Shown: positions 16,257 through 24,635, counted from the first letter of the stretch. The stretch is DNA of 64,000 nucleotides from Sphingomonas psychrotolerans (GCF_002796605.1 NZ_CP024923.1:3727501-3791500), one strand, 5' to 3'. Numbers and translations: made by a program. Notes: generated by a model from the letters alone, not told the origin.

Positions 16257-17443
16257 ATGTGCTGGCGTACCACGCCCGATTCGACCAGCCGATCGATCGC
16301 GTCGAGGTCCAGCCCCAGCTCGGTCAGCACCTCACGGCTATGTTCGCCGACCAAGGGCGCACCGCGGTCGATCTGCGACGGAGTTTTCGAAAAGCGGATC
16401 GGGAAGCCTGGCGTCTTCACCCGGCCTTCGGTCGGATGCTCATATTCGACGAAGGTGCCGTTGTGCTTGATCTGCGGATCGTCGACGAGCTCGGCATAGC
16501 CATAGACCGGGCCTGCCCAGATATCGGCGGCGCGGAAGCGGTCGAGCCATTCGGCGCTGGTCGCCGACAGCAGCTTGGCCTTCACATGCGCGAAGATCGC
16601 GTCGCGGTGCGTCCAGCCATCGGTCTGGTCGTCCATGTCGGCGAAGAACGGATCGTCGAGCAACGCGCCGAGCTTGGCCAGCGGTGCCATCGCCAGTGTG
16701 ATATAGCCGTCGCTGGTCTGGAACACGCCGTAGGGCGCGCGGATATAGCTGTGGGCGTGCGCCTCGGCCGAGCGCGCCTGTGGCTTGCCGCCGACCGTGA
16801 ACACCGACAATTCCTGCATCTGGATCGTCGTGATCGCATCGAGCATGTTGATCTGGACCAATTGGCCCTCGCCGGTGCGTTCGCGGTGGAACAAGGCGGC
16901 GAGCGCCCCCTCGAACGCTGAATAGGCCGTCACTGCGTCGACCAGATATTGCCCGGCGGGGGAGGGCGGTTGCCCCTCCGCACCCGCCGACAGCATCGCG
17001 CCCGACATGCCCTGCAGCAGCAGATCCTGTCCGGGATAGCTGCGATAGGGGCCGTCTTCGCCATAACCCGACATCGAGATGTAGATCAGCCGTGGATTGA
17101 TCGCCGACAGCGTCGCGTAATCGACCCCCAGCCGCTCGGCGACGCCGGGACGGTAATTCTGCAGGAAGACGTCGGCGGTCTTGACCATCTCGACCAGCAA
17201 CGCCTTGCCCTCGGCCGCCTTCAGGTCGACCGCGAGCGAGCGCTTGTTGCGATTGAGCGACAGGAACGAGACGTTGATCTGGTTGCCGGTCGCGCCGCCG
17301 GCCGCGGCGTGGCGCTGCCATTCGCCCGAGGTCGGCTCGACCTTGATGACGTCGGCGCCGAGATCGCCGAGGCGCTGCGCGGCGAACGGTCCGGCCATCG
17401 CGATCGAGCAATCGAGCACGCGGATGCCGCTGAGGATATTCAT
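16253..17443 (-). CDS. CaiB/BaiF family (class III) CoA-transferase
   Basis: A 396-residue class III CoA-transferase. The N-terminal GIRVLDCSIAMAGPFAAQ and DLGADVIKVEP motifs, the LSLNRNKRSLAVDLK segment and the catalytic Asp169 in GQYLVDAVTAY (the position used by formyl-CoA transferase) are all visible. It would move CoA from a donor thioester to a free acid in the cytoplasm. It lies 15 bases after the SDR gene and overlaps the solute-binding-like gene. With the crotonase downstream, it suggests activation of a sugar-derived acid as a CoA ester. Donor and acceptor are unknown. Confidence 0.88.
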   Translation of the reverse strand: MNILSGIRVLDCSIAMAGPFAAQRLGDLGADVIKVEPTSGEWQRHAAAGGATGNQINVSFLSLNRNKRSLAVDLKAAEGKALLVEMVKTADVFLQNYRPGVAERLGVDYATLSAINPRLIYISMSGYGEDGPYRSYPGQDLLLQGMSGAMLSAGAEGQPPSPAGQYLVDAVTAYSAFEGALAALFHRERTGEGQLVQINMLDAITTIQMQELSVFTVGGKPQARSAEAHAHSYIRAPYGVFQTSDGYITLAMAPLAKLGALLDDPFFADMDDQTDGWTHRDAIFAHVKAKLLSATSAEWLDRFRAADIWAGPVYGYAELVDDPQIKHNGTFVEYEHPTEGRVKTPGFPIRFSKTPSQIDRGAPLVGEHSREVLTELGLDLDAIDRLVESGVVRQHI

Positions 17444-17458
17444 GGGTATCGCTGGTCC

Positions 17459-18205
17459 TTAGGCCATGACCCAGCCGCCGTTGACGTGCAGCGTCTGGCC
17501 GGTGATGAAGCTCGCCTCGTCGGCGGCGAAGAAGGCGATCGCCGCGGCGATGTCCTCGGCCGATCCGCGACGCTTGATCGACTGCGCGTCGAGCACCATG
17601 CGGTTATAGCCTTCGGGATCGGGGTGAATCTTCTCGGCGTCGGTCGGGAAGGCGCCGGGCGCGATCGCGTTGACGGTGATGCCGTACGGACCGAATTCGC
17701 GTGCCCATGCCCGCGTCAGCCCAATCAGCGCGCCCTTCGACGCGACATAAGGCGACAGGTTCGCCCAGCCGCCCGAGATGGTGATGCTCGATATGTTGAC
17801 GATGCGGCCGAAGCCGCGCGCGCGCATCCCCGGCAACGCCGCCTGCACCGCGACCACGCCGGCATCGACGTTCACCCGCTGGACGAACTGATGCTCCTCG
17901 ATCGTGTAGTCCTCGAAGGGTTTCGACGGATAGATCGCGGCGTTGTTGACGACGACATCGAAGCCCCCGAGTTCGGCGATCAACCGGTCGAGTTCGGCAC
18001 GGAAGCCCCCGAGGTCCGAGAGATCGGCGGTCGAAACGACGAGCCGACCGGTCTCGACCGCGGCGGCTGCGTCGCGCAGCTTCGCAACCTTGGCGGGATC
18101 GTTGTCGATCGCGACCACGGTCGCGCCGCGCCGCATCAACAACAGACTGGTATCGAGGCCGAGCCCGCCCGCCGCGCCGGTGTAGAGGATCGTGCGGCCC
18201 TTCAT
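17459..18205 (-). CDS. SDR-family oxidoreductase
   Basis: A 248-residue classical short-chain dehydrogenase. The start at MKGRTILYTGAAGGLG overlaps the DUF4432 stop (ATGA); the frame extends further upstream without a start that fits the family. The nucleotide-binding TGAAGGLGL, the NNAA motif (residues about 88-91), the catalytic Ser in NISSIT, YVASK with the Tyr-Lys pair and the C-terminal ITGQTLHVNGGW are present. The DNDP segment after the second strand favours NAD. It would oxidise a secondary alcohol of a sugar acid or lactone. In L-fucose and L-rhamnose oxidative routes an SDR acts on the 2-keto-3-deoxy acid, a reasonable but unproven model here. Confidence 0.87.
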   Translation of the reverse strand: MKGRTILYTGAAGGLGLDTSLLLMRRGATVVAIDNDPAKVAKLRDAAAAVETGRLVVSTADLSDLGGFRAELDRLIAELGGFDVVVNNAAIYPSKPFEDYTIEEHQFVQRVNVDAGVVAVQAALPGMRARGFGRIVNISSITISGGWANLSPYVASKGALIGLTRAWAREFGPYGITVNAIAPGAFPTDAEKIHPDPEGYNRMVLDAQSIKRRGSAEDIAAAIAFFAADEASFITGQTLHVNGGWVMA

Positions 18206-19383
18206 GCCAAGCATCCGGGGATCGCGGGGAAGTTGCCGCTGGGTTGCGGATATTCCGCGTCGGGCTGGCGCGCCACGCGCTCGATCCGGGCGACGGCATC
18301 GGACACCGAAGCGGCGTTCGGCAGGGTGCGCAGCACCGTATCGTAGCGGCGCTCGTCGCCATGCTCGAGCCAGATCAGTTCGCCGCGCTCGCGCGCAAAA
18401 TCCTTGCCGAGGACATGGTTGGTCGATGGCTCGATGCCGAGCGCATAATGGCCGGCGTGGAAGTTCTGCCACTGATACATTGCCGGGAACTGGCTCTTGA
18501 GCGTCTCGACCTCGAAGCCGAAGCCGAGCCGCTCGTTGACCAGAGCGACGTTGACGCGACCGTCGCCGTCGGCGGCCATGTCGTGCTGCCAGACCTGCTC
18601 GTGGAAATTGGTGATCGGGGCGGGGGCGGTGCGATAGCCGACGCCCTGCGCTTCGTACTTATCCGCGTGCGCCGCCCACAACACCTCGCGGATCGGCGCG
18701 ACGTAGCGCGATCCTTCGGCGAGCACCGGATGGCCGACATTGATGTGGTAGCAATACATGTGCGGCGTGCGGTAAAAGCCATGGTTGACCACGCGATCGT
18801 GCAGGCGGATCTCGTCGCTGCCGACATTTGCCTCGATGCGGCGGATCAGATGCAGATCCTCGCCGAACACGGTCGATTGTTGGACCACGCCCTCAGCCCA
18901 CAGCACGCACTCGTCGCCCTCCCAGCGCTCGCCATAGCCGGTGAGGCGCGCGGGGATCGTCCCGACGCGGCCGTGCAGCGACGACGACACGGTTTTGCGG
19001 GGGCCGTAGAAATAATGGCCCGCGGGGTCGTCGTGCATGAACAAAGTATGGTCGAGGCCGCAGGTGATGTTGAGGCCGGACATCGAACGGAACCAGCCGA
19101 GCCCCCCTTCGCCTTCATAATCGTGGAGGCCGGGATGCCGGAAACCCGATGGCGAGTGCCAGCCGATTGCGCGGCCGGCATGTTCGCATTCGGCGATGTC
19201 CATGGCGCGGTCGATCAGCACGGTGAAGCGCAGGCCGGTGCCGGTGCGGAACTCGAGTCGGCGGACGCCGCGCTCGACGCCGTCGCCGAGCGTCGAAAGC
19301 TGCACCCCGGCGAATTGCGACAGGCTGCCGGTCCGTTCGGCGAGCGCCCGCCGCGACAATCTCTCGCCGAATAGCGCGACCAC
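18202..19383 (-). CDS. DUF4432 (aldose-1-epimerase-like) protein, first gene of catabolic operon
   Basis: A protein of about 393 residues with the DUF4432 galactose-mutarotase-like fold. FTVLIDRAMDIAECEHAG, MYCYHINVGHPVL and LGIEPSTNHVLG are the recognisable conserved blocks, the last carrying the likely catalytic Glu. The family includes sugar or sugar-lactone isomerases and epimerases acting on carbohydrate rings. I chose the GTG at 19383 because GGAGGGG lies five bases before it and the candidate operator (19408-19422) then lies upstream rather than inside the gene. The ATG at 19446 is the alternative. It leads the eight-gene operon running to 11462. Confidence 0.78.
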   Translation of the reverse strand: MVALFGERLSRRALAERTGSLSQFAGVQLSTLGDGVERGVRRLEFRTGTGLRFTVLIDRAMDIAECEHAGRAIGWHSPSGFRHPGLHDYEGEGGLGWFRSMSGLNITCGLDHTLFMHDDPAGHYFYGPRKTVSSSLHGRVGTIPARLTGYGERWEGDECVLWAEGVVQQSTVFGEDLHLIRRIEANVGSDEIRLHDRVVNHGFYRTPHMYCYHINVGHPVLAEGSRYVAPIREVLWAAHADKYEAQGVGYRTAPAPITNFHEQVWQHDMAADGDGRVNVALVNERLGFGFEVETLKSQFPAMYQWQNFHAGHYALGIEPSTNHVLGKDFARERGELIWLEHGDERRYDTVLRTLPNAASVSDAVARIERVARQPDAEYPQPSGNFPAIPGCLA

Positions 19384-19407
19384 CAGCCCCTCCAACGCGA
19401 ATTTATA

Positions 19408-19422
19408 AGACGTATGATGTCT
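19408..19422. promoter_or_regulatory. Candidate GntR operator AGACGTATGATGTCT
   Basis: This is the exact reverse complement of the 15-mer at 9299-9313. It lies 25 bases before the GTG start of the DUF4432-led operon. A position overlapping or next to the promoter fits repression by the local FCD-type GntR protein. Confidence 0.65.
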
Positions 19423-19467
19423 AACTGGCGATCCTCTAGCCGTCAATCAGATGACACGTGTCTTGTT

Positions 19468-19486
19468 ATATGACGACATATGATAT
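19468..19486. promoter_or_regulatory. Second operator-like element in divergent region
   Basis: ATATGACGACATATGATAT contains GACATATG-type sequence related to the ATACGT motif. It sits about 50 bases before the plus-strand hydrolase start at 19537. With the site at 19408 it could allow joint control of both divergent units. Confidence 0.4.
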
Positions 19487-19536
19487 TATGTTTTGGAGCC
19501 GGAAAGAGTCATAAAGATGTGTCGGGGAGAGAGCCG

Positions 19537-21113
19537 TTGACGGTTTCGCGCAGGACGATGTTGGGAGCGACGCTGGGAACGGGCGCGGCGGCGCTGATAC
19601 CGCAAGCCTCCGCCGCGAGGGTCGCGAGTGTCGAACGCTGGGGCCTGTACGAGATCGCGCTGGACGGCCCGGCCGCCGGCAATCCGTTCGACGACGTCCA
19701 GCTCGCGGCGGTCTTCGAATTCGCGGGGAAGAAGATGGCGGTTCCCGGCTTCTACGACGGCCAAGGCGTGTATCGCGTCCGCTTCAGCCCCCCGAGCTCG
19801 GCCGCTGGACGTGGCGGACGACGAGCAACATGGCCGCTCTCGACGGTCGCAGCGGCGCCGTAGAAAGTGTCGCGCCCCGTACCGGCAATCGCGGTCCGGT
19901 CCGCATGACGCCGGACGGTTATCACTTCGTCTATGCCGACGGCACGCCGTATCGGCCGATCGGCACCACTGCCTATTCGTGGGCGCTGCAATCCGACGCG
20001 CATTGCGCCGAGACGCTCGCCACGCTGAAGGCCGCTCCGTTCAACAAGATCCGCATGTGCGTGTTTCCTAACGTGCCGTCGGTCGCGACCGATCCGTTCG
20101 TGCGGACCGGGAGCGGGGCCAGGGACTGGGATCCGACCCGGTTGGACCCTGCTTATTTCCGGCGGTTCGAGGATCGCATCCGAAAGCTGGGCGAACTGGG
20201 GATCGAGGCGGATGTCATCCTGTTCCATCCCTATGACAAGAAGCGCGGCTATTCGGGCATGCGGCGCGCCGACGACGAGCGCTATCTGCGCTACGTGGCC
20301 GCGCGCTTCGGGGCATTCCGCAACGTCTGGTGGTCGATGGCCAACGAATATGACATCGTCGAAGACAAGGTCGTCGCCGACTGGGACCGTCTGTTCGAAA
20401 TACTGGTCGCCGCCGATCCGCACGACCGGCTACGCTCGATCCACCAGCTCGACGTCTATTACGACCATCGCAAGCCGTGGATCACCCATGCGAGCATCCA
20501 GCATGGCGCCGCGGTTCTCGACGACGGCCGGGTCCATCCGCATCGCAACTTCGCGCAGAAGGCAGTGATCTTCGACGAAGTGATCTACGAAGGCAATTCG
20601 GACAAGCGCTGGGCGCGGCTGACCGGCGAGCAACTGGTCGAGCGCTTCTGGTGGGGAACCGTGGGCGGCGCCTATGTCGGGCACGGTGAAGTGATCACCG
20701 ATAGCGGCGACCCTGATCATTCGTGGCTGGGGCAGGGCGGGCGCCTGCGCGGTACGAGTCCGCCGCGCCTCGCCTTCCTGCGCCGCATCCTCGAAAGCGG
20801 GCCGCTGCCGGGCATCGATCCGATCCAGCAATTTTGGGACTATCATCTCGGCGGGCGCGATTTCAGCTGGTATCTGAAGTATTTCGGCGGCACGCGGCCG
20901 AGCGAATGGGCCGTCGTGCTGCCGACGCGGGCCAAGGATCCGCACAACAGCTATCGTGTCGACGTGATCGATACATGGAATATGACGATCACGCCGGTCG
21001 ACGGTGTGTTCCGCATGGCGCAGCTCAATGAATATGAAGTGCAGGACCCGCGCCGCCCGACGATCGCGTTGCCGGGCAAACCCTATATCGCGGTTCGCTT
21101 GACCAAGGTTTGA
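19537..21113 (+). CDS. DUF5060/DUF4038-type glycoside hydrolase, interrupted by a one-base frameshift
   Basis: This gene is split over two frames joined at a C6 run (19788-19793). With one more C the reading continues RFSPPELGRWTWRTTSNMAALDG and the length becomes 526 codons. The TTG start at 19537 follows GGGGAGAGAG and gives a Tat-like signal (SRRTMLGATLGTG). Residues about 27-110 form a DUF5060 beta-sandwich (VERWGLYEIAL), and the rest is a TIM-barrel hydrolase. Its putative acid/base Glu is in WWSMANEYD and its nucleophile Glu in VIFDEVIYEGN. Relatives include GH140-like enzymes acting on pectic side chains. It is divergent from the eight-gene operon. The break may be an assembly error. 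Confidence 0.78.
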
Positions 21114-21120
21114 GGCATGC

Positions 21121-21142
21121 AGCGATCCGCCGCTTGATCGCT
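21121..21142. terminator. Small stem-loop between convergent genes
   Basis: AGCGATC and GATCGCT form a 7-bp perfect stem with an 8-base loop, between the convergent hydrolase (end 21113) and CopB (end 21142) genes. There is no T-run on the plus strand, so support is modest. Confidence 0.35.
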
Positions 21143-22080
21143 CAGAACCAGGTCCTCAAGCCAATGAGGAAGCTGAAGCCTTCCGTATCGCCGCGCGCCC
21201 GCGCCAGATCGCGGGTGCGGCCGAATGCGCGTTCATATTTGATGCCGATATAAGGCGCGAACTCCGGGATCAACGCGTAGCGCAGCCGGAGGCCGGCCTC
21301 GGCCGTGGAGAGGCCGGCGCCGATGCCGAGCTCTGGCACGTCCTGGGCGGCAAGATCGAATTCGAGGTTCGGCTGGAGAGTCAGCTTCCGGGTGAGGCGC
21401 TGGTCGTATTCGGCTTCGAACCGGCCGGTGAGATCGCCCTTTGTCGAGAGAAACAGCGCGCCGGCCACGTCGAACCAATAAGGTGCCAGACCCTGGAGGC
21501 CGAGCACGAAATGCGTCCGGTCCGGGCCTGCCAGATCCTGGCGCAAGCCTGCCTGCAGGTTGAACCATGGATCGATCGCACGGCTGTAGAGCGCTTGCAC
21601 TTTAGCCGTATCGGGTGCTTCGCTGAACGTTCCCTCGCCTTCCGACTTGATCCAGAACCGGTCGACGTCGCCGCCATACCAGCCCTGCGCCTCCCAGGCG
21701 TAGGATTGGTGGCCCTGCCGGAACCCGGCCTCGACCCGGTCGATCAGCACCTTCGACGTGACGATGTCGCCATGTTCCTTGCGGAGTACCGCACGGGCAT
21801 CCGCCATCGCGTCGGTGCCGTAAACCTGATCCGCGGCATTCATGGGGCCGCCCAGCGCCCGGGCCGAGGGCGGCGCCACTGGAGGGCCAGCAACGCCCGG
21901 CTCCTGCCCGCTTGCGGTTCCCGCCGGCCTGGGCGTGCAATGGCCCATCGCGGCATGCTCGGGCGGGCATGACGGGTCGATAGCGGCAGCCGGCTGGGCA
22001 GTAGCCGCATGGCCGCTGTGCTGCGCGAAGGCCGGGGTGGCGAATGCCAAAGGGCCGAGCAGAAAGAGCATGGTTCTCAT
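21142..22080 (-). CDS. copB: Copper resistance protein B (CopB/PcoB), outer membrane
   Basis: A 312-residue outer-membrane protein with a Sec signal ending at AFAQH. A Met/His/Cys-bearing N-terminal region (HSGHAA, PPEHAAMGHC) is followed by the conserved CopB barrel: GYGTDAMADAR-like, DRVEAGFRQGHQSYAWEAQGW, DRFWIKSEGEG, then LQPNLEFDLAAQD and the terminal LRTWF. CopB proteins work with the periplasmic multicopper oxidase CopA, probably in copper sequestration or export. Its ATG overlaps the CopA stop (ATGA), so the two are translationally coupled. The N-terminal PEHAAMGHC motif recurs in the small protein at 23875-24153. Confidence 0.93.
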   Translation of the reverse strand: MRTMLFLLGPLAFATPAFAQHSGHAATAQPAAAIDPSCPPEHAAMGHCTPRPAGTASGQEPGVAGPPVAPPSARALGGPMNAADQVYGTDAMADARAVLRKEHGDIVTSKVLIDRVEAGFRQGHQSYAWEAQGWYGGDVDRFWIKSEGEGTFSEAPDTAKVQALYSRAIDPWFNLQAGLRQDLAGPDRTHFVLGLQGLAPYWFDVAGALFLSTKGDLTGRFEAEYDQRLTRKLTLQPNLEFDLAAQDVPELGIGAGLSTAEAGLRLRYALIPEFAPYIGIKYERAFGRTRDLARARGDTEGFSFLIGLRTWF

Positions 22081-23792
22081 GCGGCCTCTCCCGGAAGCGG
22101 CCGCACTGTGACGACACGGAACATCCCGGCATGCATGTGGAGCAGCAGGTGGCAGTGGAACGCCCAGTCCCCGGGCGCGTCCGCGGTCAGGTCGAAGGCG
22201 ACCTTTCCCCCCGGGAGCACCATGACGGTGTGCTTCACCGGATGGTTCCCGATGTGGCCGTTCACCACCTCGAAGAAGTGCCCGTGGAGGTGGATCGGGT
22301 GAGTCATCATGCTGTCATTGATCAGCACGACGCGGGTCCGCTCGTTCAGCTCGAAGCGGATCGGCTCCGCCCCCTCGCTGAACTTTTTACCATCGAACGA
22401 CCACATGAAGCGCTCCATGTTGCCGGTAAGGTGCACCTCCACGGTGCGTGCAGGCGGGCGCGCGTCGGGGTTCGGGGCGAGCGAGACGAGGTCGCGATAG
22501 GTGAGCACCTTGTGACCGACATTCTCGAGGCCAATTCCGGGTTCCCCGGTCCGATCGACGGGGGCCATGGCAATCGCGTCGACGCCGACGCCCACCTTGA
22601 CGTTGGGGGGCACACTGGATTTGTCGCGCATGTTCATGCCGCGCATGTCCATCGCGCCGTGATTCATGCCGCCCATGCCCATGTCCTTCATCGTCAGGAC
22701 GGGTCGATCGCGCAGCGGCGGTACGGGCGCGCGCATGCCGAGACGCGGCGTCAGCGTCGCGCGGCCCATGCCCGAACGGTCGATCGACTCCGCGACGAAG
22801 GTGAAGGCGCGATCCTCGGTCGGCTGGACGATCACGTCGTAGGTCTCGGCATTGCCGATCTGGAATTCGTCGACCGTCACGGGACGCACATTCTGGCCGT
22901 CCGCACTCACCACGGTCATCCGGAGTCCCGGAATGCGGACGTTGAAGATCGTCATCGCGGCCGCGTTGACGATCCGCAGGCGGACGCGCTCGCCGGGCCG
23001 AAAGAGACCGGTCCAGTTTTCGTGCGGCCCGTGGCCGTTGATCAGATAGGTATAGGTGGCGGCGGTGACGTCGGCGATGTCGGTCGGATCCATCCGCATC
23101 TTGCCCCACATGCGGCGATCTTTCGCCGACATCCGGTCCTCGGACGCGCCGGAAAGCTGGCCGAGCAGCGTCTGCTTCTGGCGGTTGAAATAGCCGCCCT
23201 CCTGCTTGAGCCTGGTGATCAGCTGATGGGGGTGGAGGAAGCTCCAGTCGCTGAGCACGATCACGTGCTCGCGGTGATAGGCGACGGGATCGGCCGCAGC
23301 GGGCTCGATGATCAGCGGACCGTAATGGCCCTGCTGTTCCTGATGACCCGAATGGCTGTGATACCAATAGGTGCCGCTCTGCCGGATCGGAAATTCATAG
23401 GTGAAGGTCGACCGCGGCTTGATGCCGGGGAAGCTGACCCCCGGAACGCCGTCCATCTGGAAGGGCAAAAGAAGCCCGTGCCAATGGATCGAAGTGTCCT
23501 CGTCGAGCGCGTTCTCGACATGGATCCGGACATTCTGTCCCTCTTTAAGGCGGATGAGCGGCGCGGGCAGCACGCCGTTTAGCGTAACGGCGTGCCCTTT
23601 GCGGCCGCCGACGGAGAACATGTCATGCCCGACGCGCAAGCGGATGTCCGCACCGCTGAGCGTCTCCATGTCGGGGACGAGGCCAGGCGTGCCGTTCTGC
23701 GCCCATGCGGGGAACAGGCCTGCCGCGCCGAGTCCGGCAGCGCCCAGGGCTCCCGCCCGCAGGAACGCCCGCCGTTCGATAAGCTGGTGCAT
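22077..23792 (-). CDS. copA: CopA/PcoA-type periplasmic multicopper oxidase
   Basis: A 571-residue multicopper oxidase that probably oxidises Cu(I) in the periplasm. The N-terminal RRAFLRAGALGAAGL is a Tat signal, as expected for a folded copper protein. The four copper-binding blocks are HWHG (about residue 100), YHSHSGHQ, HPIHLHGHFFEV and HCHLLLHMHAGM at the C-terminus. A Met-rich stretch (MKDMGMGGMNHGAMDMRGMNMR) lies in the middle, typical of CopA. The start at 23792 (MHQLIERR) follows GAGGAA. It is encoded upstream of and overlaps copB. This is distinct from the Cu(+)-ATPase at 24660, which is also named CopA in enteric bacteria. Confidence 0.95.
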   Translation of the reverse strand: MHQLIERRAFLRAGALGAAGLGAAGLFPAWAQNGTPGLVPDMETLSGADIRLRVGHDMFSVGGRKGHAVTLNGVLPAPLIRLKEGQNVRIHVENALDEDTSIHWHGLLLPFQMDGVPGVSFPGIKPRSTFTYEFPIRQSGTYWYHSHSGHQEQQGHYGPLIIEPAAADPVAYHREHVIVLSDWSFLHPHQLITRLKQEGGYFNRQKQTLLGQLSGASEDRMSAKDRRMWGKMRMDPTDIADVTAATYTYLINGHGPHENWTGLFRPGERVRLRIVNAAAMTIFNVRIPGLRMTVVSADGQNVRPVTVDEFQIGNAETYDVIVQPTEDRAFTFVAESIDRSGMGRATLTPRLGMRAPVPPLRDRPVLTMKDMGMGGMNHGAMDMRGMNMRDKSSVPPNVKVGVGVDAIAMAPVDRTGEPGIGLENVGHKVLTYRDLVSLAPNPDARPPARTVEVHLTGNMERFMWSFDGKKFSEGAEPIRFELNERTRVVLINDSMMTHPIHLHGHFFEVVNGHIGNHPVKHTVMVLPGGKVAFDLTADAPGDWAFHCHLLLHMHAGMFRVVTVRPLPGEAA

Positions 23793-23874
23793 GTAAATTC
23801 CTCGGCTGCCCCGAACGTGCGGAGCCGATGTCGTGAGATCCGGGAGGCGCCGGTGCGGCGCCTCCCGGGCCGTC

Positions 23875-24153
23875 TCAGTGGCCGTTATGGCCCGCTTGCG
23901 CCCTCTTGTCGCAGCAGACCATCTTGCCGTCAGCGCCCTTTTGGCAGCAGTCGCCCTCCCTGTCGTGACCGGCATGGGGAGCGGCGGCAGGAACAGCGAG
24001 CTTGTTGAGGGTGCAATGACCCATCGCGGCGTGCTCGGGTGTGCAGGCAGTGGCGGGCGCGGTCTGCGGTTGGCCTGTCGGATTGGCGGGCGCGGTCTGC
24101 GCCACGGCAGGCGTCGCGATCGCAAGCGCGATCGTCGTCAGAAACATTTTCAT
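23875..24153 (-). CDS. Small periplasmic Cys/His-rich protein of the copper cluster
   Basis: A 92-residue secreted protein. The Sec signal MKMFLTTIALAIATPAVAQ is followed by a Pro/Ala/Thr-rich linker, CTPEHAAMGHCT, HAGHDREGDCCQ, MVCCDK and HNGH. The six cysteines and several His and Met residues suggest metal (copper) binding. It lies about 80 bases upstream of copA on the same strand and probably leads that operon. The block PEHAAMGHC is the same as in the N-terminus of CopB (21142-22080), suggesting a shared docking or metal site. No family name is recognised. Confidence 0.8.
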   Translation of the reverse strand: MKMFLTTIALAIATPAVAQTAPANPTGQPQTAPATACTPEHAAMGHCTLNKLAVPAAAPHAGHDREGDCCQKGADGKMVCCDKRAQAGHNGH

Positions 24154-24191
24154 TTGGTAGCTCCAGAAAATCAGAACGAAGAACGGGTGGT

Positions 24192-24530
24192 TCAGATTTC
24201 TGAAGCGATTCGCGGCGGGGGAGTCTCTCCCTCGGGCCGGATTCCGGAAAGCGCCTGCGTCGGCACCATTGCAGCCCTGGATTTGGGATGGATGAACCGG
24301 GCGCGCACGGTGGCCGGCGTTCCCGGAATGGCTGCGCAGGCTGCCGCGCAGTTCATCTTCAGGCCCGACTTCTGCTCGTGCTCCGGGGCGGGATCATGCA
24401 TTCCGGCGCAGCCGCCATCGGAAATGCTGGCGGTCGTCTGCGCCATGGCCATGCCGACGCCCATCTCCATCGCCAGCGGCGAGAAGAACATGGCGAACGC
24501 CACGAGAAAAGAGGCGAGAAGCCGGGTCAT
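24192..24530 (-). CDS. Small secreted protein of unknown function at copper locus
   Basis: A 112-residue protein with a Sec signal (LLASFLVAFAMFFSPLAMEMG) cleaved near AMAQT. The mature part has GGCAGMHDPAPEHEQK and MNCAAACAAIP, with three Cys and several His and Met residues that could bind metal. It is not a recognised family. The start MTRLLASF lies at the edge of the divergent region facing the Cu(+)-ATPase. The very long antisense frame covering 24192-27026 is a shadow of the ATPase, and only this last part is a plausible gene. Expression with the copA-copB operon is likely from spacing and direction. Confidence 0.6.
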   Translation of the reverse strand: MTRLLASFLVAFAMFFSPLAMEMGVGMAMAQTTASISDGGCAGMHDPAPEHEQKSGLKMNCAAACAAIPGTPATVRARFIHPKSRAAMVPTQALSGIRPEGETPPPRIASEI

Positions 24531-24604
24531 CAAGCCCTCATTGTAGGGTCGGGAGGACACGGCCGCAAGGAAGTTGGGTCCCTGACTCCTTTCGCCGATA
24601 CCGC

Positions 24605-24635
24605 TTGACCCTGACATGATGTCAGGCCTCACAAG
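24605..24635 (+). promoter_or_regulatory. CueR-type (MerR) promoter with 17-bp palindrome
   Basis: CCTGACATGATGTCAGG (24610-24626) is a perfect 8-1-8 palindrome directly after the -35-like TTGACC (24605-24610). It lies about 35 bases before the Cu(+)-ATPase start. A palindrome inside a long -35/-10 spacer is the hallmark of MerR-family promoters, and the cueR gene at 27008 is the obvious activator. The -10 element is not clear. Confidence 0.65.

Noticed and set aside
16949..18346. A 465-codon plus-strand frame over CaiB, SDR and DUF4432 genes
   Set aside because: It crosses three recognisable minus-strand genes and has shadow-type composition (Arg/Asp/Gly/Ala-rich).
19788..19793. Phase variation by the C6 run in the DUF5060 hydrolase
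   Set aside because: The run is short and similar one-base losses occur in unrelated housekeeping-type genes nearby, so a consensus error explains all of them better.
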